DNA from: Algoriphagus mannitolivorans DSM 15301 | GTDB taxonomy: Bacteria; Bacteroidota; Bacteroidia; Cytophagales; Cyclobacteriaceae | Direction of reading: 5' to 3' | Assembly: GCF_000429425.1 (NCBI RefSeq) | Contig: NZ_AUBV01000009.1 | Span: 186,001 to 250,000 of the forward strand | Length of the DNA stretch: 64,000 nucleotides | Shown: piece by piece, positions 28,147 through 37,338 of the stretch | Layout of the letters: the number at the start of each line of letters is the position of its first letter | Numbering within the stretch: position 1 is the first letter of the stretch | The notes under the pieces: generated by a model | The model's input: the letters and a program-made list of their open reading frames with translations, nothing else | Database searches by the model: none | What the model was told of the DNA's origin: nothing | Made by a program: the position numbers and the translations under genes

Positions 28147-29109
28147 ATGATTCTTAATTTTGTAATAGTTTTTTTAATTCTTCTCCTTTTGGCCCTCGTC
28201 TACCAAAGACTTGCCCTAAGGTTTGGTATTATCGATGTCCCCAACGGTAGAAGTTCTCATGCGCTTCCCACCGTGAGGGGAGGAGGGATTTTATTTCCTT
28301 TTGCCGTGATTTTTTGGTGGATGGCGTATGATTTTATGCATACTTGGATGGTTTTGGGCATAGTATGGATTGCTACGATCAGCCTCTTGGATGATATGTA
28401 TTCCATTTCCAGAAAGCTTCGTTTTGGAGTTCAAGCGCTGGGCTTGACCATGGCTTTCTTTGATTTGGGACTGTTTGAGCAGGAGTCTATGATCATGATT
28501 CCTTTTCTGTATTTCGTGGGTTTGGGAATTATGAATGCCATCAACTTCATGGATGGAATCAATGGAATCACGGGGATCTATGGCCTGGTCTTTATGGGCT
28601 CTGTGTTGGCGATCAACCAGTATATGCCGGTTTTTGAGGAAAGTCTGATTCGATATCTGATTATTTCTCTGGTAGTCTTCCTGATTTTTAACATGCGGAA
28701 AAAAGCCATCATGTTCGCCGGTGACATCGGCAGTATTTCTTTAGCCTACATGATGATTTATTTCCTTACCCAATGGTACTTAGCCACCAAGGACTGGACC
28801 ATCATCCTGATGCTTATAGTTTATGGTGTGGATTCTTTTGTGACCTTGACTCAGCGAATATTGAGAAAAGAGAATCCGGCGATTCCCCATCGAACCCACC
28901 TTTATCAATTCTTGGTCAATCAATGCAAAAAAGATCATGTTATGATCGCACTGCTTTTTGGAGTGCTTCAGTTTGCATTCAACTTCTTCCTTTATATCTA
29001 TCCCCAGTCCATGCCATCCAATACTTTGGGGGTAATAGTTCTATTGGCGACCATTGCAGTTTATCTCTTGATCAAACTGCCCATTGAACGAAAATTTGCT
29101 TCCAGTTGA
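28147..29109 (+). CDS. Polyprenyl-phosphate sugar-1-phosphate transferase (WecA/MraY family)
   Basis: Multi-spanning enzyme that moves GlcNAc-1-P (or a related HexNAc-1-P) from UDP-sugar to undecaprenyl phosphate and so starts O-antigen or similar glycans. Signatures: RSSHALPTVRGGG after the first helix, SLLDDMYSISRKLRFGVQ (catalytic Asp pair), MNAINFMDGINGITG, MFAGDIGS and the substrate-binding PHRTHLYQFL. About ten membrane helices, 320 residues, normal length. Followed by a terminator, so it is a single gene. It lacks the MraY peptide-recognition region, so it is a WecA-type rather than cell-wall enzyme. Confidence 0.9.
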   Translation: MILNFVIVFLILLLLALVYQRLALRFGIIDVPNGRSSHALPTVRGGGILFPFAVIFWWMAYDFMHTWMVLGIVWIATISLLDDMYSISRKLRFGVQALGLTMAFFDLGLFEQESMIMIPFLYFVGLGIMNAINFMDGINGITGIYGLVFMGSVLAINQYMPVFEESLIRYLIISLVVFLIFNMRKKAIMFAGDIGSISLAYMMIYFLTQWYLATKDWTIILMLIVYGVDSFVTLTQRILRKENPAIPHRTHLYQFLVNQCKKDHVMIALLFGVLQFAFNFFLYIYPQSMPSNTLGVIVLLATIAVYLLIKLPIERKFASS

Positions 29110-29149
29110 GTTTAAATTTTTGGTAATCAGGTTAAAGACGACCGAAAAG

Positions 29150-29206
29150 AAGGCATAAAAAAATCCCCCGGATACCGAAGGGATTTTTTGAGGCTTATGC
29201 CTTTTT
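29150..29206 (+). terminator. Nested intrinsic terminator
   Basis: Two nested inverted repeats: outer AAGGCATAA / TTATGCCTTTTT and inner AAAATCCC...GGGATTTTTT with a CGG-ATA-CCG tip. It lies 40 bp after the WecA-like stop. Confidence 0.85.
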
Positions 29207-29601
29207 AAAACTTAACACAATTCAAATGTCAGGGAAATAAAACTGGAAGTAAATACCCTATATAGGGTATATTTTGGCCTTTTTTTGCAAAATTTTCAAT
29301 TTGCACCCCTTATTTGACTCGAAAAATAGCTTTTAAGCATTTAGGAGCTATCCTATTCAAATTTTAAAAAAGGATGTTTTGGGATTTATTCTTGAATATT
29401 TTGCTTGAGAAATCCCCATTCCAAGCCTTGAATCGGGCTTTAAACAAATTTTAACATTTTTTACGATCCATAAATAAAAATATATGACCTGCTAGGCATA
29501 GCGATTGTCCGTAAGTGGTATGTTTTTATTTACTTTGTCCACCGAAAAATCACCCAAGCAAGGGAAATCAAATTAATTTCTTAAAAATCTATCTATTCAA
29601 A
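29207..29601. other. Intergenic region before the exported-protein operon
   Basis: 395 bp without a gene, AT-rich. It contains one 16-bp dyad (listed separately) and nothing else recognisable. An upstream in-frame ATG-less extension of the lipoprotein frame (29515-29601) lacks signal-peptide character and is not thought to be translated. Confidence 0.5.
29254..29269. promoter_or_regulatory. Perfect 16-bp dyad TACCCTA-TA-TAGGGTA, putative operator
   Basis: A perfect palindrome of two heptamers spaced by 2 bp, followed directly by TATTTTGG. The layout resembles 7-2-7 inverted heptamer sites of NarL/FixJ-type regulators. A sister site of the same form lies at 34127. Function is inferred only. 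Confidence 0.45.
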
Positions 29602-30072
29602 ATGAAACAGTCCGTATCTTCCTTTTCCCTGAAAAGAATCCTTTTCATGGGACTTGTGGTTACCCTAGCTATGGGTGCCTGCAAAAGCAAAAAGAAGGCC
29701 GTTCAGCCAGCACCAACTCCGGCTCCTAAGGAGGAAGTTGTACAGCAGGCTCCACCGCCGCCACCAGCCAAATCCGCAGAGGAAATCGCGGCTGAGAAAT
29801 TGGAAAACAGTTTCAATGCTGTTGCTAGAGCATCTTCAGTGAATGCTGCTAACCAGACTATCCAAGAGACCTTGGCTATGTTTTCCAATCAGGAAACTCC
29901 TGTGTTGATCGTGATTCACGAAGAGAATGGCATCAAAGATTACGATGAGCCTACTACGATCAAGAAGTACCTAGAGTATCTGAAGGACACCAAAAAGAAC
30001 CTGAACTACATCTCTGATATCCGTATGGATGCCAATGGTAAGGTTTCTGAATTGGAACTTAGAAGAAAATAA
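29602..30072 (+). CDS. Lipoprotein of unknown function
   Basis: The ATG at 29602 starts a type II signal peptide: MKQSVSSFSLKRIL, a hydrophobic run, then MGAC, whose Cys (about residue 26) would be lipidated. A Pro/Ala-rich linker (PAPTPAPKEE, PPPPPAKS) follows, then about 90 residues of mixed alpha/beta sequence ending in DIRMDANGKVSELELRR. The linker suggests the domain stands off the membrane. No family recognised. It leads an operon of four exported proteins that follows a putative operator, with 27 bp to the next gene. Confidence 0.75.
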   Translation: MKQSVSSFSLKRILFMGLVVTLAMGACKSKKKAVQPAPTPAPKEEVVQQAPPPPPAKSAEEIAAEKLENSFNAVARASSVNAANQTIQETLAMFSNQETPVLIVIHEENGIKDYDEPTTIKKYLEYLKDTKKNLNYISDIRMDANGKVSELELRRK

Positions 30073-30099
30073 TTCGAACCTGAAATCTGTAATTTTAAC

Positions 30100-30675
30100 A
30101 TGAAAAATAAATTTATCCTCTTCCTAGGTTTGTTCCTTTCAGCATCCCTAGCAGTAATGGCTCAGGACAATATCAGCCCTGCTCGTAAGCAGGCGATTGA
30201 CTCCTTGGCGCTGGAAAAAGTAAAGGACCTTTCTAAGTACATCGCCATCATCGGTAGCAAAGAGACACAATTCTCTGAAGCAAACCGCGTTATGGATAGA
30301 GCAGAGGAGCTATTCGCTCCAGGTGCTGAAATGGGTGTATCTTCAATCAACACCAAAGAGATCGCTTACTATAAAGTGAGAAGATACTTTGAGCGTCTGA
30401 TGGCATTGAATTATGACCGAGTAAACATCACTTGGTATGATATTCAGTACATTTCCGATTTGGAAAGACAGCCTGATGGCCGTTACGTTGGTGTAATTAC
30501 AATCTATCAAAGATTCGAAGGTACCTCTATCGAAACAGGAATGAACTATAGAGATACAACCAAAAAAGACATCACCATCTACGTAGAGAAAAAGCAAACT
30601 CAAATCGCTGGTCGTACCATCGAATTTTGGGACGTAATGTTGGGTGATGTACGAGTGACTGAAACCTCAGCATGA
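30100..30675 (+). CDS. Secreted protein of unknown function
   Basis: Signal peptide MKNKFILFLGLFLSASLAVMA with cleavage probably before QD. The 170-residue mature part begins helical, with the segment SKYIAIIGSKETQFSEANRV, and ends in beta-rich sequence (GRYVGVITIYQRFEG, KKDITIYVEKKQT). The helix-then-sheet layout could be an NTF2-like fold, but that is a guess. The phrase IIGSKETQ recalls LGNKETSARDKDVIIRE near the N-terminus of the leucine-rich protein at the end of the operon, so these proteins may share a domain. The last 4 bp overlap the next gene. Confidence 0.75.
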   Translation: MKNKFILFLGLFLSASLAVMAQDNISPARKQAIDSLALEKVKDLSKYIAIIGSKETQFSEANRVMDRAEELFAPGAEMGVSSINTKEIAYYKVRRYFERLMALNYDRVNITWYDIQYISDLERQPDGRYVGVITIYQRFEGTSIETGMNYRDTTKKDITIYVEKKQTQIAGRTIEFWDVMLGDVRVTETSA

Positions 30676-31511
30676 GATTAACCTTTCTGATTTTTGCGTT
30701 TTTTATCGCAATCATCTCTTCTGTCCCGGGGCAAGGCATAGGCGGCCCCGGGACAATTAAGGATGACGGCAGATTTGCAGCTTCCACCAAACAGCTGAAC
30801 CAATTTTTTCGAAGATTCAACGGAGAAGAATCTGTGGATGGCAATATCCGATTCTACCCCGGCGACTCGCTCTATCAAAATCCAGCCCTGAGAAAAGGAT
30901 TCTTAAGCATCCTTTTTGACAACCAAACTTCCTCTATTTCTCCACAGCTTAAGCAGGAGTTTATTTCCTATGTGCTTTCGGACACCTATCCTTATTTTCT
31001 TAATTTTCAGAGAGAAGGGTGGTATGCCGAGGTAGATACTGAGTTTTTCTTCAAAGGAAAAAGGGAAAAAGTTACTTTGATCATGAAAATCCAACCCGAG
31101 CGTCTTGGCTTTGAGTGGGTTATCGATCAGGTGATTTTTCCTCCTTTCAAGAATCTCTTCAATAAACCCGTGGGTGAATCCAAGGATTTTCTCCATCCTC
31201 TGAGTCATGAGCTGGGTTTTATGAACCTCCGGAGAGCTTTTCAGGATTCCAAACTACCGGAGTCCTTCACGGCTAATTCCTACAAGCCGGATTACCTTTC
31301 TATTTTTTTGTACGAGATGAAGCAGAATAACCTCCGCTTCGATACCGTATCAGGTGTTAAATTTCATTTCTTTCAAATAGGTGGCTGGTATTTTGAGGTA
31401 AACCAGTTTAACCGCCCGGGATTTAATACCGGCTGGTTGATTTCCAACCTGGTAAGATTAGGACCAGGGGACAAAGAAACTATTCTCAAGTACATCTATG
31501 ACCAGGATTAA
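30672..31511 (+). CDS. Secreted protein of unknown function
   Basis: N-terminal signal peptide (MRLTFLIFAFFIAIISSVPG) and a 260-residue mature region with no cysteine motifs. Aromatic, alternating strands (WYAEVDTEFFFKGKREKV, FHFFQIGGWYFEVNQF) suggest beta structure. I recognise no family. It overlaps the previous gene (ATGA) and the following one by 14 bp, so the four products are made together, presumably for one periplasmic or surface complex. Confidence 0.75.
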   Translation: MRLTFLIFAFFIAIISSVPGQGIGGPGTIKDDGRFAASTKQLNQFFRRFNGEESVDGNIRFYPGDSLYQNPALRKGFLSILFDNQTSSISPQLKQEFISYVLSDTYPYFLNFQREGWYAEVDTEFFFKGKREKVTLIMKIQPERLGFEWVIDQVIFPPFKNLFNKPVGESKDFLHPLSHELGFMNLRRAFQDSKLPESFTANSYKPDYLSIFLYEMKQNNLRFDTVSGVKFHFFQIGGWYFEVNQFNRPGFNTGWLISNLVRLGPGDKETILKYIYDQD

Positions 31512-33948
31512 ATTTATCCTTTCCTTTTGTCTAATTACCTTTCTGGCTTTCTTTACTAGTGCGCAAAACCTGAAAGGATACTCCAAAGACCAAGTGCAAA
31601 CCTTGTCTTCCAAAGTCGAGGATCAAATCAGGTTTTTGGAATTCTTACTGAATACCTTGGGCAACAAAGAGACCTCTGCCCGGGATAAAGATGTGATCAT
31701 CCGTGAGAGCTACCTGAAGATCTTCCGGGATGAAAAAGTACAAGTTGAGGATGATTTGCTACAGGATCGAAAAGTAGTCACCAACAAAGACGTCACTGCT
31801 TACCTCAAAGACATTGAGTTTTTCTACAAAAATGTAGAGTTCAAGTTCAAAGTCCGCGAGATCAAACCAGCCCAAAAAGACAATGGACAGGTTTACTTTG
31901 TGGCTTCCTTGGATAGAACTATCGAAGCTCAAGGCATGCGTGGAGAGAAAATCTCCAACACCAAACCAAGATTCGTTGAAGTCAACTTGGATGAAAAGTC
32001 TCAGGAACTCAAAATCGTAAGCATTTACACCACCAAAGTCAGCCGTGATGAGGAATTGACCGCCTGGTGGAAAAGTCTCAGCCCTGCATGGGTATCCTTC
32101 TTCAAGCAAAAGTTTTCTCTCAATCCCTCTGATTCAGTGGGGCTGGAGTGGTTTTATAAATTCGTGAGTATCGATACCCTGAATATCTCAGGAAACACCG
32201 GTATCCGGACTCTGGCACCTTTGTCAGAACTTCGAGATCTGAAAGTAATCGACATCTCCAATACTCAGATTCGGGATTTGGGTCCTATCTCCAATGTGAC
32301 TTTCTTGGAGAATCTAGACATATCGCATACACCGACCCGAAATATCAAATTCATCAAATATTCGGACCGGCTCAAAGCCTTGAATATTTCCCACACCCAA
32401 GTGGACAGTATTCAGGAGCTCTTGAACCTCAAAAGCCTTATTTCATTAAAAGCTGACCAAACTCCAATCTCAAGCTTTTCGGTTCTTAACCAATTCAAAA
32501 ACTTGGAAGAACTCTCCTTGAGAGAAAGTGGATTTAACAATCCGGAAAATATTCAAGAGTTGAAAGGCCTGAAATCCTTGGATTTGAGCCGAAACTATAT
32601 GGTAAACCTTTCCTCCTTAGCAGGATTCAAGGAAATGGTCAACCTCAACCTTTCCCAAACCAATATTCAGGATTTAAGCCCTTTGAAGGAATTTGAAAAC
32701 CTGGAATTCTTAGATGTTACTGCTACGCCAGTCAGTGATTTGACTCCGCTTCACGGCTTGTCTAAACTCCGAAAGGTATTGGCGGACGAAACTCAGCTGA
32801 GCAATTTGGCTGCGGATAACTTCGTAAGACAAAATCCAGATGTCTTACTGATTCATCACGTGAAAGATCTGGAAAGCTGGTGGAGTACCCTCAGCGATCC
32901 TTGGAAGGCAGCTCTGAAAAGAGCCAATCCAGCCATCACCAATGATAGTCCAGGAGTAGAAACCCTGACCAAAACTGTTACGGTAAGCCATCTGGATCTC
33001 AGTGGTCTAGGTGTGGAGACGCTAAATCCTCTAGTGAAATTTGTAAATCTGCAAACAGTGGATTTTTCGGATAATCCTATTATGGAATTGCTTCCTCTTA
33101 CAGAAGTGAAAACCCTGAAAAAAGTCACGGGAAAAAATACGCAGGTTACAGATGCTTCCACTTTGAAAACTTTGGAAAATCTCGAGCTCTTGAACTTGGA
33201 GGGTAGTCCGGTAAAAAGTATCTCTGAGCTTGTAGGCTTGGAAAAACTGAAATTGATCAATGTGAATCGCTCTTCCGTCGAATTAAAGGAAATCCCTGAT
33301 TTCCTGATCAGACGTCCCGATGTAAATGTGATTTTCCGAACCGATGAATTGCAGACTTGGTGGGCAAATTTGGCCTCCGAATGGAAGGATTTATTCAGAA
33401 GACAGAATTCCCTTACTGATAGTCCGAGTGAGGAGGAGCTGCATAGCTTGACTGCCAAATCAGAGCTTGTATTTGACCGCATTCAGGTAGCTGATTTAGC
33501 GCCTTTGCCTACATTTATTAATCTTCGTTCCTTGCAGATCTTCGATGCTCCGATCTCTTCGATCTCCCCACTTAGCGGAATGGTTCTCCTTACCAAGTTA
33601 AGGTTGTCCCAAGTGCCGGTTATTGATTTTATGCCCATCTCTGGACTTCTTTCCATGGTGTCTCTGGATATTTCCAATACAGGTATTGAAGATCTAAGTC
33701 CGATTAGTAACCTCACCAATCTCAAATACCTGAACATCTCCGGGACAAATCTTAAAAATCTTAAAGGCCTGGAGACTTTAGCAGCTTTGGAAGAGTTGGA
33801 TGTGGCGAGTACCAATTTAAGGTCCTTAAAGCCTATTGAGGATTTGAATAATCTCAAGAAGCTTTCTTGCTTCAATACCCGATTGACCTCAAGAGCTGTG
33901 GATTCCTTCAAAAGCTCCCATCCGGATTGTGAAGTGAGGTTTTATTAA
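31498..33948 (+). CDS. Secreted leucine-rich-repeat protein with three Trp-Trp modules
   Basis: 816 residues. Signal peptide (about 1-22), then an N-terminal region (about 25-180) that resembles the second gene of the operon. After this, three long LRR blocks of the SDS22/internalin type (LDISNTGIEDLSPISNLTNL pattern, 22 residues per repeat). Each block is introduced by a 'DEL..WW..L...W...F' module with the Trp pairs at W190/191, W461/462 and W621/622. LRRs of this class bind proteins; the WW module is not familiar to me. Last gene of the operon and followed by a terminator. Probably periplasmic or outer-surface binding protein. Confidence 0.8.
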   Translation: MTRIKFILSFCLITFLAFFTSAQNLKGYSKDQVQTLSSKVEDQIRFLEFLLNTLGNKETSARDKDVIIRESYLKIFRDEKVQVEDDLLQDRKVVTNKDVTAYLKDIEFFYKNVEFKFKVREIKPAQKDNGQVYFVASLDRTIEAQGMRGEKISNTKPRFVEVNLDEKSQELKIVSIYTTKVSRDEELTAWWKSLSPAWVSFFKQKFSLNPSDSVGLEWFYKFVSIDTLNISGNTGIRTLAPLSELRDLKVIDISNTQIRDLGPISNVTFLENLDISHTPTRNIKFIKYSDRLKALNISHTQVDSIQELLNLKSLISLKADQTPISSFSVLNQFKNLEELSLRESGFNNPENIQELKGLKSLDLSRNYMVNLSSLAGFKEMVNLNLSQTNIQDLSPLKEFENLEFLDVTATPVSDLTPLHGLSKLRKVLADETQLSNLAADNFVRQNPDVLLIHHVKDLESWWSTLSDPWKAALKRANPAITNDSPGVETLTKTVTVSHLDLSGLGVETLNPLVKFVNLQTVDFSDNPIMELLPLTEVKTLKKVTGKNTQVTDASTLKTLENLELLNLEGSPVKSISELVGLEKLKLINVNRSSVELKEIPDFLIRRPDVNVIFRTDELQTWWANLASEWKDLFRRQNSLTDSPSEEELHSLTAKSELVFDRIQVADLAPLPTFINLRSLQIFDAPISSISPLSGMVLLTKLRLSQVPVIDFMPISGLLSMVSLDISNTGIEDLSPISNLTNLKYLNISGTNLKNLKGLETLAALEELDVASTNLRSLKPIEDLNNLKKLSCFNTRLTSRAVDSFKSSHPDCEVRFY

Positions 33949-33959
33949 GATGACCTAGC

Positions 33960-33999
33960 AAAAAAACAGGCTGTCCCAAAAAGACAGCCTGTTTTTTTT
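33960..33999 (+). terminator. Intrinsic terminator
   Basis: Hairpin AAAAAACAGGCTGTC / CCAAAAA / GACAGCCTGTTTTTTTT, 11 bp after the LRR gene; strong GC stem with a T8 tail. Confidence 0.92.
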
Positions 34000-34126
34000 A
34001 CTTAAACCAAATAGAAAGGGCCAAAAAATGCTGAAAAAAATCCCTTAATATATTTTCCTTCAAAAGTGATGGAAAAGTCGCTTAATCACCCATAACAAAT
34101 TTAGCCTAAGTGCTACCTCGAAAAAA

Positions 34127-34142
34127 TACCCACTAGTGGGTA
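34127..34142. promoter_or_regulatory. Perfect 16-bp dyad TACCCAC-TA-GTGGGTA, putative operator
   Basis: Inverted heptamers with a 2-bp gap, flanked by A6 and T6 so that 28 bp (34121-34148) form a perfect palindrome, then TTTTTTGG. Same architecture as the site at 29254. Located 222 bp before the GT-C-like operon. Because of the A/T tracts it could instead be a second terminator, but one already precedes it. The remaining bases from 34000 to 34363 show no gene I can support. Confidence 0.4.
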
Positions 34143-34363
34143 TTTTTTGGGAAAGATGCCATAAAGTTTTCCCCAAAATTGTACTTTGTCTATGCCTGAT
34201 TTTATTATTCTCATATCTCCCTAATGTCTTAATGAAAATACCCTTCAAGCCTATTTCTCAAGGATTGGTCTATCCCAAAAGGCCTATTTGTAATAGACTA
34301 AAGCCAATAGTTTTTTAGGATTCTTTTTAACAATTCAACTATCTCCGGTAATTTGGTCTAATC

Positions 34364-35839
34364 GTGAAGCCACTTTATTTCCTGCTTTTTTTCGCTGTGA
34401 TTCTTGTCCTTGGTGGAGTGGATAGGGGCTTTGATATCTCTGATGAGGGATTGTATGCTTTATTGGCTCATCCTCTTCAAGACAACTTCGCAGGAATCTT
34501 CAATTACGACCTGTTTTTTAAGGCATGCTATAAACTATTTAATCTTCATTTTGGGCTGATTGAGCTTAGGATCATTCGCCTTTTGAGCTATTTCTTGGGA
34601 GCATTTGCTCTTGCCGTTTTCTTAAGAAATGTCACCAAAGCCAATAAAATCCAAAACTTGGATTTCGGAATCTCTCTATTAGGACTCCTGGCTGCCTATG
34701 CATTTTTACCCCAAACGCTTTCCTATAATCATTTGAGCGTTGTATTGACTTGTTTTTGGTTGGCCTTGATCTCTGGAAATATCCAAAAACCAGCTGTCTT
34801 AACTCTTTTGGGATTAGTCTTGGCCCTTTTAGCTTATGTGAAAATCCCGACCGCAGTGCTCCTGTTTTTGGGAACATTCATTTTCGTGATCCTTCAAAAA
34901 GCCCCTAGGGGCTACTTAGTCTTATTGCTGATCCCATTTGTTTTATTGGAACTCATCTTTTTCTATTTTTTGCAAAGCTCGGCAATTCAAAGACTTTGGT
35001 CAGGTCTTGGGCTAATGATCGGACGTCCGGATTATGCACTTATCACTCTGGTCAAACATACCCTAGTTGGTGTATTTTGGATTGGACTTTCAGTTGGGGG
35101 TTCTTGGATGATCCATCGCCTCCTTAGTCATAAAAGCTTCAAATTCATTTGCCTTTTCCTCTGGCTATCGGGTTTGATTTGGCTTACTCATATTACCGAG
35201 GAATGGAATCATGTGGCATTATTATTTACTGCGCAGCTTTTTGGGATCCTTGGACTTCGGCTCGACATGGATTTTTGGAAAAATCCCGCCAGAAATTGGA
35301 TACTGCTGCTCGCTATAATGCCCTTTTTACTTCACTTTGGCAGTAATGTATATTGGTTGAGAATAGGGATTCACTATTGGGTATTTTGGATCCTTGCGCT
35401 TTTTATCTGGACGAGAAATACTCCCGGATTTCAAGCAAAAACCTTAGAACTTGGCCTTGGAATATTGACCTGCATCCTGATTTTTACCGGAGTTTGGTGG
35501 AGGCCTTTCGAGCAAAAATCACTTTGGAATTATCAGGTCAACTGGGAATATTTGCCCGGAAAAAGTATAAAACTAATGCCTGAACAGGTTCAAAAGCTTA
35601 AGGACTTGCAAAGCAGGGAGGATATTCAGTCCCAGCAACAACTACTAGCAGTTTATAGGATTTCTGGCATTCCTTTCCTTTTGGGAAAGACCATGCCCAA
35701 AAGCCCCGGGTTTTGGGATGAAAATCAGTTGAAAGGCTTTTTTCTAAAAAACTTGCCTGATCTACCTCTGATTTACAATCCCATTTCCGATTTGCCCTAT
35801 CGTCCCGTTCAAGACCCAATCCTTTTAACCGAATTCTGA
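34364..35839 (+). CDS. GT-C-like polytopic membrane protein
   Basis: 491 residues, about eleven membrane helices. Directly after helix 1 comes DRGFDISDEGLY, the acidic first-loop pair (DE) expected of GT-C glycosyltransferases, and the C-terminal 100 residues are soluble. It starts with GTG at 34364. It overlaps the next gene by one base (TGATG), forming a three-gene operon of similar proteins. Likely to transfer sugars, from polyprenyl carriers, on the periplasmic face. Substrate unknown; the name rests on topology and the acidic pair. Confidence 0.62.
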   Translation: MKPLYFLLFFAVILVLGGVDRGFDISDEGLYALLAHPLQDNFAGIFNYDLFFKACYKLFNLHFGLIELRIIRLLSYFLGAFALAVFLRNVTKANKIQNLDFGISLLGLLAAYAFLPQTLSYNHLSVVLTCFWLALISGNIQKPAVLTLLGLVLALLAYVKIPTAVLLFLGTFIFVILQKAPRGYLVLLLIPFVLLELIFFYFLQSSAIQRLWSGLGLMIGRPDYALITLVKHTLVGVFWIGLSVGGSWMIHRLLSHKSFKFICLFLWLSGLIWLTHITEEWNHVALLFTAQLFGILGLRLDMDFWKNPARNWILLLAIMPFLLHFGSNVYWLRIGIHYWVFWILALFIWTRNTPGFQAKTLELGLGILTCILIFTGVWWRPFEQKSLWNYQVNWEYLPGKSIKLMPEQVQKLKDLQSREDIQSQQQLLAVYRISGIPFLLGKTMPKSPGFWDENQLKGFFLKNLPDLPLIYNPISDLPYRPVQDPILLTEF

Positions 35840-37338
35840 TGGAGCGAGATCGATTTTTCACATCAATTCAATTTTGGATCGGTCTGGGCCTCTTTGCGGT
35901 GGTATTGATTTGGTTTTTGCCTTGGCGGTTTCAAGTCAACGATGATGAAGTCATGATGTGGCTGGTTTCAGGGGCCTATACTGGCTCCCCGGAGGCCTAT
36001 GCTGTCTTCCTTCATCCTTACCTCTCGGTCTCCTTTTCAGCCCTGTATTCTTGGATCCCAATGGTTCCATGGTATCCTTTGATTTGGTTTGCTTTGCTCT
36101 TTCTTTCCTATGCACTGCTCATTGAGTCTGTCAGGATTCATTTTGGATCTAGCCCCAAAAGGATGATTTGGAATTTACTTTTATTGGCAGTCTTAATTCA
36201 TTTTGCCTTTTTCCTCCAATTCTCCATTGTGGCAGCTTTTTGCATTACTGCTGGTATGATTTACCGATCTGAACAAAATAGAAATACCTCAAGGAGGGCA
36301 TTTAATTTATTCCCTTCCGACCTGCTGCTGCTGGTTGGGATTCTTATCCGCTGGGAAGTAGGAGTAGTGCTGATCGTTGGGGGATTTGGCCTGATGCTGG
36401 TTTTTGGAAGGGAGAAAACATCCATCCGAGCTTCTGTACTTCCACTGTTGTTTTTGGCCCTCGCACTAGTTACTCATACACTTTGGATAAAAAGGGCAGG
36501 TTTGGAGCAGTTTTCGGATCTCAACCGCCTTCGTTCTCAGGTTTTTGATCACCCCATGCTTCAATTGCAAAAAGAATACTGGATGGTGGAGGAGCCTGAA
36601 CTCTACCATTTTTCGAATGGACTGCAAGATTTTCAGTCCGGGGAATTAGGAGAGAAAACACTTCTGGATTGGAAAGAGAAGTTGGATTCATCCCGGTATG
36701 AATTTATTTCACCCCGATATTTCATCCGATCTTGGGTGACCTTTGTGAGACATGAGCATTTCTTCCTTTACCTTTTGGCCACTCTCTTGGCTTTGGTATT
36801 TCTGGAGAAAAAGAAATCCATGCTTTGGAGCCTTTTCTCCATTTTTCTGGGATTTTGGATCTTGGCTCCTTTTTACCTATTGAAAATTCAGGTCTTTGTA
36901 TTGGCGTTTTTCCTGATCCTTTTTCTTCAGTTCCATTGGGAGTCTCCAAAAGTCCAAACTTCCATTCGGATTTATAAGGGAATAGGGGGAATGTTGATCT
37001 TGGGAATCGCTTGGCATTTGACTTCCCTATTTTCCTCCGGGAAAAACATCCCGGAAAACTTTGAAATCCGGGAGGTTCTCACAGAATTAAAAGGAGTAAC
37101 AGAGGTTTATTTAATAGGGGAGAACAAGTGGTATCATTCCTTGGTGTTTGAAAATCCCCTTCCATTCCGGGTTCTGGGTTGGTCCTCACTTCTGGAAAGT
37201 GTTGATCCCAAGACCATCTCCGGCCAAAAAGCCTTTTTGGTGCAAAACAAGACCTACTTTCCCAATGAAGGCTATTTTCAAAAAGGAAATCCAAGCATTC
37301 GGTTTCTGGAAGAATTCGTCTTGATCACCTATCCATGA
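35839..37338 (+). CDS. GT-C-like polytopic membrane protein
   Basis: 499 residues with the same layout: helix 1, then FQVNDDEVMMWLVSGAYTGS (acidic triad NDDE), about ten more helices and a soluble C-terminal domain of about 120 residues. Translationally coupled to both neighbours (1-bp and 4-bp overlaps). A cytoplasmic RSEQNRNTSRR loop lies near residue 150. Consistent with a polyprenyl-phosphate-dependent glycosyltransferase, but a structural membrane protein of the glycan pathway cannot be excluded. Confidence 0.6.
   Translation: MERDRFFTSIQFWIGLGLFAVVLIWFLPWRFQVNDDEVMMWLVSGAYTGSPEAYAVFLHPYLSVSFSALYSWIPMVPWYPLIWFALLFLSYALLIESVRIHFGSSPKRMIWNLLLLAVLIHFAFFLQFSIVAAFCITAGMIYRSEQNRNTSRRAFNLFPSDLLLLVGILIRWEVGVVLIVGGFGLMLVFGREKTSIRASVLPLLFLALALVTHTLWIKRAGLEQFSDLNRLRSQVFDHPMLQLQKEYWMVEEPELYHFSNGLQDFQSGELGEKTLLDWKEKLDSSRYEFISPRYFIRSWVTFVRHEHFFLYLLATLLALVFLEKKKSMLWSLFSIFLGFWILAPFYLLKIQVFVLAFFLILFLQFHWESPKVQTSIRIYKGIGGMLILGIAWHLTSLFSSGKNIPENFEIREVLTELKGVTEVYLIGENKWYHSLVFENPLPFRVLGWSSLLESVDPKTISGQKAFLVQNKTYFPNEGYFQKGNPSIRFLEEFVLITYP

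Noticed and set aside
29515..29601. Upstream start for the lipoprotein gene
   Set aside because: The 29 extra residues would precede a clear lipoprotein signal peptide that begins at the ATG at 29602.
34136..34318. 60-codon ORF after the second dyad
   Set aside because: It starts inside the palindrome with an unlikely start codon and has no recognisable sequence; probably chance.
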